Assembly: GCA_903892355.1 (NCBI GenBank)
Contig: CAITIE010000014.1
Span: 1-64,000 of the forward strand
Origin: an uncultured Pirellula sp.
GTDB taxonomy: Bacteria; Planctomycetota; Planctomycetia; Pirellulales; Pirellulaceae
Reading direction: 5' to 3'
DNA length: 64,000 nucleotides
Shown here: piece after piece, positions 61,760-64,000 of the stretch
Layout of the letters: every line of letters starts with the position of its first letter
How positions within the stretch are numbered: position 1 is the first letter of the stretch
Position numbers and translations under genes: made by a program
Notes under the pieces: model-generated
Databases searched by the model: none
What the model was told of the DNA's origin: nothing
Seen by the model: only the letters and a program-made list of their open reading frames with translations

Positions 61760-63397
61760 ATGGATTCCCTTTTTCGTCGCGCTAGTGGTCAGTTGCTTCA
61801 TGTCACCTCGTTGCCAGCGCGATTGCGAGGTCATTCCCATGCAGACCACATGCCAGGGACCGATGGACCATGGAGCATCGGTGATTTAGGAGCCGGGGAT
61901 ATTGGCCCGTCTGCCTATGAGTTTGTGCGATTTCTGCACCAGAGCAAACAGCGTTGGTGGCAAATCCTGCCGACAAGTCCTGTGGGGTATGGCTTTTCAC
62001 CGTACCAGTCACCATCTTCCTTTGCCGGAAACGCCTTGCTCATCAGTCCCGCACTATTGGTGCGCGATGGTTTGCTCAAGCAAGAGGATTGGGACGCTGC
62101 TGTTTCTCATTTTCACGAAAACGACGCTCACAAGGTTCACTTTGAAAAGAGCTCGAGCCAGCGAATGGAGTTGCTGCGCATGGCGTTTCGCCGATTTCAG
62201 CAATCCCGACATGAACTCCATGGTGGCGAACTGAATAGCGTCTTCGAGCAATTTCGGCATGACCAGTCGCATTGGTTGGATGAGCACTGTTTGTTCACTG
62301 CGAGCAAGTCCTATCACTCGGACAAACCTTGGTATGAGTGGGAACCATCTCTGGCCCGGCGCGAGCCCAGCGCGCTTGCCCATTGGTACGACAAGTTGCG
62401 AATTGCTTGTGATTTCGAGGCCTTCATCCAGTTCCTTTTCGAACGCCAATGGGCTGAGTTGCGTCGCTACGCTGCCGAGTTGGGAGTGGGAATTATCGGT
62501 GATATCCCGATCTTTGTTTCGATGGATAGCTCGGATGTGTGGTCCGGACAACATTTGTTCGAACTCGATTCGAATGGGCGGCCGACTGTGGTTGCTGGGG
62601 TTCCACCTGACTATTTTTCGGTGACAGGGCAGCGTTGGGGGAATCCTCTTTACCTTTGGGATGCACATCGACAAAGCCAATACGATTGGTGGATTCGAAG
62701 ATTCAAGCGGATCCTTCAGTTGTGCGATTTGATTCGTATCGACCATTTCCGAGGATTTGAATCGTACTGGGAGATACCAGCGAACCACCCGGATGCGAGG
62801 ATCGGCGAATGGAAGCCTGGTCCAAGGCACGAGTTTTTTCATGCGATTCGGCATGGGCTAGGCCATGGTCAAGATGGAGAACTACCGGTGATTGCAGAAG
62901 ACCTGGGGTTCATTACCCCCGAGGTGCACGCACTCCGAGATGCATTCCATTTTCCAGGAATGCGTATTGTTCAATTTGGTTTTGGAGGAGGCGTTTCAAC
63001 ATCGCTCGACTTGCCACACAACTATCCAGTCCACTGCATCGCTTACACCGGTACGCACGATAATGATACCGTGGTAGGTTGGTACCAAAGCGTCGCGGGG
63101 GAAGGAAGCACCAGAACTCAAGCGGAGATCGATGCGGAAAAAAGATTCGCCTTGCAATATTTGGGATGTGCGCCGAGCGAGATCCATCGAGGAATGATGC
63201 GGGCGATTTGGAGCTCGGTGGCGGCGATCGCTATCTCACCAATCCAGGATTTGTTGGGGTTGCCCGCCGACGCGAGAATGAACACCCCGGGAACTTCGAC
63301 CGGAAACTGGACATGGCGGTGTCCACCTCGGAAGTTGGATTCAATCCAGGCAGAGTGGTTGGGCGAGTTCACCTGCACGTATGGACGCGCACGGTAG
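61760..63397 (+). CDS. malQ: 4-alpha-glucanotransferase (amylomaltase)
   Basis: 545 residues of family GH77. The catalytic residues are visible: Asp328 in RIDHFRGFESYWEIPA (nucleophile), Glu380 in VIAEDLGF (acid/base) and Asp434 in TGTHDNDTVVGWYQ. Further family blocks are QILPTSPVGYGFSPYQSPSS and IIGDIPIFVSMDSSDVWSGQ. It disproportionates alpha-1,4-glucans in glycogen or maltodextrin metabolism. The length matches bacterial type I amylomaltases (about 500-550). It follows asnS by 148 bp; a shared function is not implied. Confidence 0.95.
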   Translation: MDSLFRRASGQLLHVTSLPARLRGHSHADHMPGTDGPWSIGDLGAGDIGPSAYEFVRFLHQSKQRWWQILPTSPVGYGFSPYQSPSSFAGNALLISPALLVRDGLLKQEDWDAAVSHFHENDAHKVHFEKSSSQRMELLRMAFRRFQQSRHELHGGELNSVFEQFRHDQSHWLDEHCLFTASKSYHSDKPWYEWEPSLARREPSALAHWYDKLRIACDFEAFIQFLFERQWAELRRYAAELGVGIIGDIPIFVSMDSSDVWSGQHLFELDSNGRPTVVAGVPPDYFSVTGQRWGNPLYLWDAHRQSQYDWWIRRFKRILQLCDLIRIDHFRGFESYWEIPANHPDARIGEWKPGPRHEFFHAIRHGLGHGQDGELPVIAEDLGFITPEVHALRDAFHFPGMRIVQFGFGGGVSTSLDLPHNYPVHCIAYTGTHDNDTVVGWYQSVAGEGSTRTQAEIDAEKRFALQYLGCAPSEIHRGMMRAIWSSVAAIAISPIQDLLGLPADARMNTPGTSTGNWTWRCPPRKLDSIQAEWLGEFTCTYGRAR

Positions 63398-63649
63398 GCA
63401 ATCGGCGGCTCATCCTGGGTTGGCCGTTGCTCTCTGCGGCAGTTTTTTCACGGGGCCTTAACCGTTCGACAGAAGGCGATTTCCCTTGGAAATCTGCGAG
63501 ATCGAAGGTCGATCCAATGCGGGCCGCCCCACTTCTAGAAACGTGGGATCGACGGTAAAACAATGGGCTGATCGAAAGCCGAGTTGAGGCATTCTCGCCA
63601 TCAACGGGTCGGCATACTTTGCGGTTTCAACATCCGAGGGCTTTGGTTT

Positions 63650-64000
63650 ATGAAAATCGTTTGCAAGCGAGACAAGTTTCTTGGGGCGTTCCAAATCGCA
63701 TCAGCACTCGTCCCCACGCGAAGCCCGAAAGATGTTCTGATGAACGTCAAGGTGGAAGCGGACGAAGACCGAGTTATCTTGATGGCGACCGACCAAGAAG
63801 CTGGAGTTCGGCTTGAGGTGGAGGACGTGGAGATCCAATCGCCTGGGAAAGCCTTGCTGAGTGTCGGGCGGGTAGGGAACATCCTTCGAGAGACGAGCGA
63901 TGAGCAATTGACGATTGAGACGACCGGAAATTCTCTCGATATCTCAGGTCAGAACTCCGAGTTTCATTTGCCTCTCACGAACGCGGATGAGTTCCCGAGT
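63650..64000 (+). CDS. dnaN: DNA polymerase III beta sliding clamp, N-terminal part (runs off the window)
   Basis: 117 codons from the ATG at 63650 to the window end, with no stop. The reading MKIVCKRDKFLGAFQIASAL, VPTRSPKDVLMNVKVEADED, VILMATDQEAGVRLEV, LLSVGRVGNILRETSDEQLT and SEFHLPLTNADEFPS is the first domain of a beta clamp (family total about 370 residues). The clamp encircles DNA and tethers the replicase. No DnaA gene or DnaA-box cluster is visible in the 250 bp upstream (63398-63649), so the origin is not within this window on that side. malQ precedes it by 252 bp. Confidence 0.92.
   Translation, partial: MKIVCKRDKFLGAFQIASALVPTRSPKDVLMNVKVEADEDRVILMATDQEAGVRLEVEDVEIQSPGKALLSVGRVGNILRETSDEQLTIETTGNSLDISGQNSEFHLPLTNADEFPS

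Noticed and set aside
63398-63649. Replication origin before dnaN
   Set aside because: No cluster of DnaA-box-like sequences or AT-rich repeats is visible in this interval.

Overview
The window reads as chromosomal DNA of a planctomycete, most likely of the Pirellulaceae type. The evidence is the density of families that are largely confined to that group: PSCyt1/PSCyt2/PSD1 (DUF1549/DUF1553), PSD3/PSD4/PSCyt3/PSD2 (DUF1587/1592/1588/1585), DUF1552 and DUF1501 proteins, a DUF1559 prepilin-like protein and a DUF1598 protein. Many exported proteins have Tat or Sec signals. I see no rRNA, tRNA, CRISPR array, phage or insertion sequence apart from the REP/RAYT module described below.

Layout. 1-1200: a REP element field around a RAYT (Y1/HUH) transposase. 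1295-13840: a co-directional cassette of an IclR regulator, a PSD cytochrome protein, a DUF1552 protein, a PSCyt1-DUF1549-DUF1553 protein, a DUF1501 protein and a secreted beta-helix/PDZ protein. The first genes overlap by ATGA, which suggests one regulated unit for a surface or periplasmic substrate. 14250-22032: an EF-hand/deiodinase-like/AhpD-like fusion, a five-heme cytochrome, a beta-propeller dehydrogenase-like protein and a ThuA protein. 22103-24438: an FkbM methyltransferase, a LOG-family protein and a hydrolase fused to a CPXCG zinc domain. 24507-27938 (minus): a lipoprotein, a DUF1559 protein and a sugar-porter-like MFS transporter. 28111-31080 (minus): a large YhaN/SMC-like protein whose ATPase motifs are lost, fused to DUF4332 domains. 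31256-37107 (minus): a nucleoside hydrolase and ribokinase/ribose ABC importer operon. 37311-39977: an ACS-type MFS transporter and a divergent M19 dipeptidase. 39996-40397 (minus): a decayed L-lactate permease relic with three in-frame TAA codons. 40733-43300: a TraB/GumN-like protein carrying an inserted GspG-like module. 43332-46766 (minus): a eukaryote-like myo-inositol oxygenase and the DUF403/circularly permuted ATP-grasp pair. 47218-51878 (minus): a five-heme cytochrome coupled by TAATG to an outer-membrane barrel protein. 52351-56491: a small membrane protein, a proline-rich outer-membrane protein and a DUF1598 protein. 56688-59922: a VanZ-like protein, a GT2 glycosyltransferase and a GT-C-like membrane protein. 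60214-64000: asnS, malQ and the 5' part of dnaN, which runs off the window.

How the genes fit together. The clearest pathway is nucleoside salvage: an exported nucleoside hydrolase would release ribose outside the inner membrane, RbsABC would import it and RbsK would phosphorylate it. The electron-transfer theme recurs in the PSCyt cassette, the five-heme cytochrome with the propeller protein, and the five-heme cytochrome with the barrel. The most unusual single proteins are the EF-hand/deiodinase/double-AhpD fusion, the degenerate YhaN-like/DUF4332 protein and the TraB protein with a pseudopilin-like insertion. All calls were made by reading the sequence; no database search was run.
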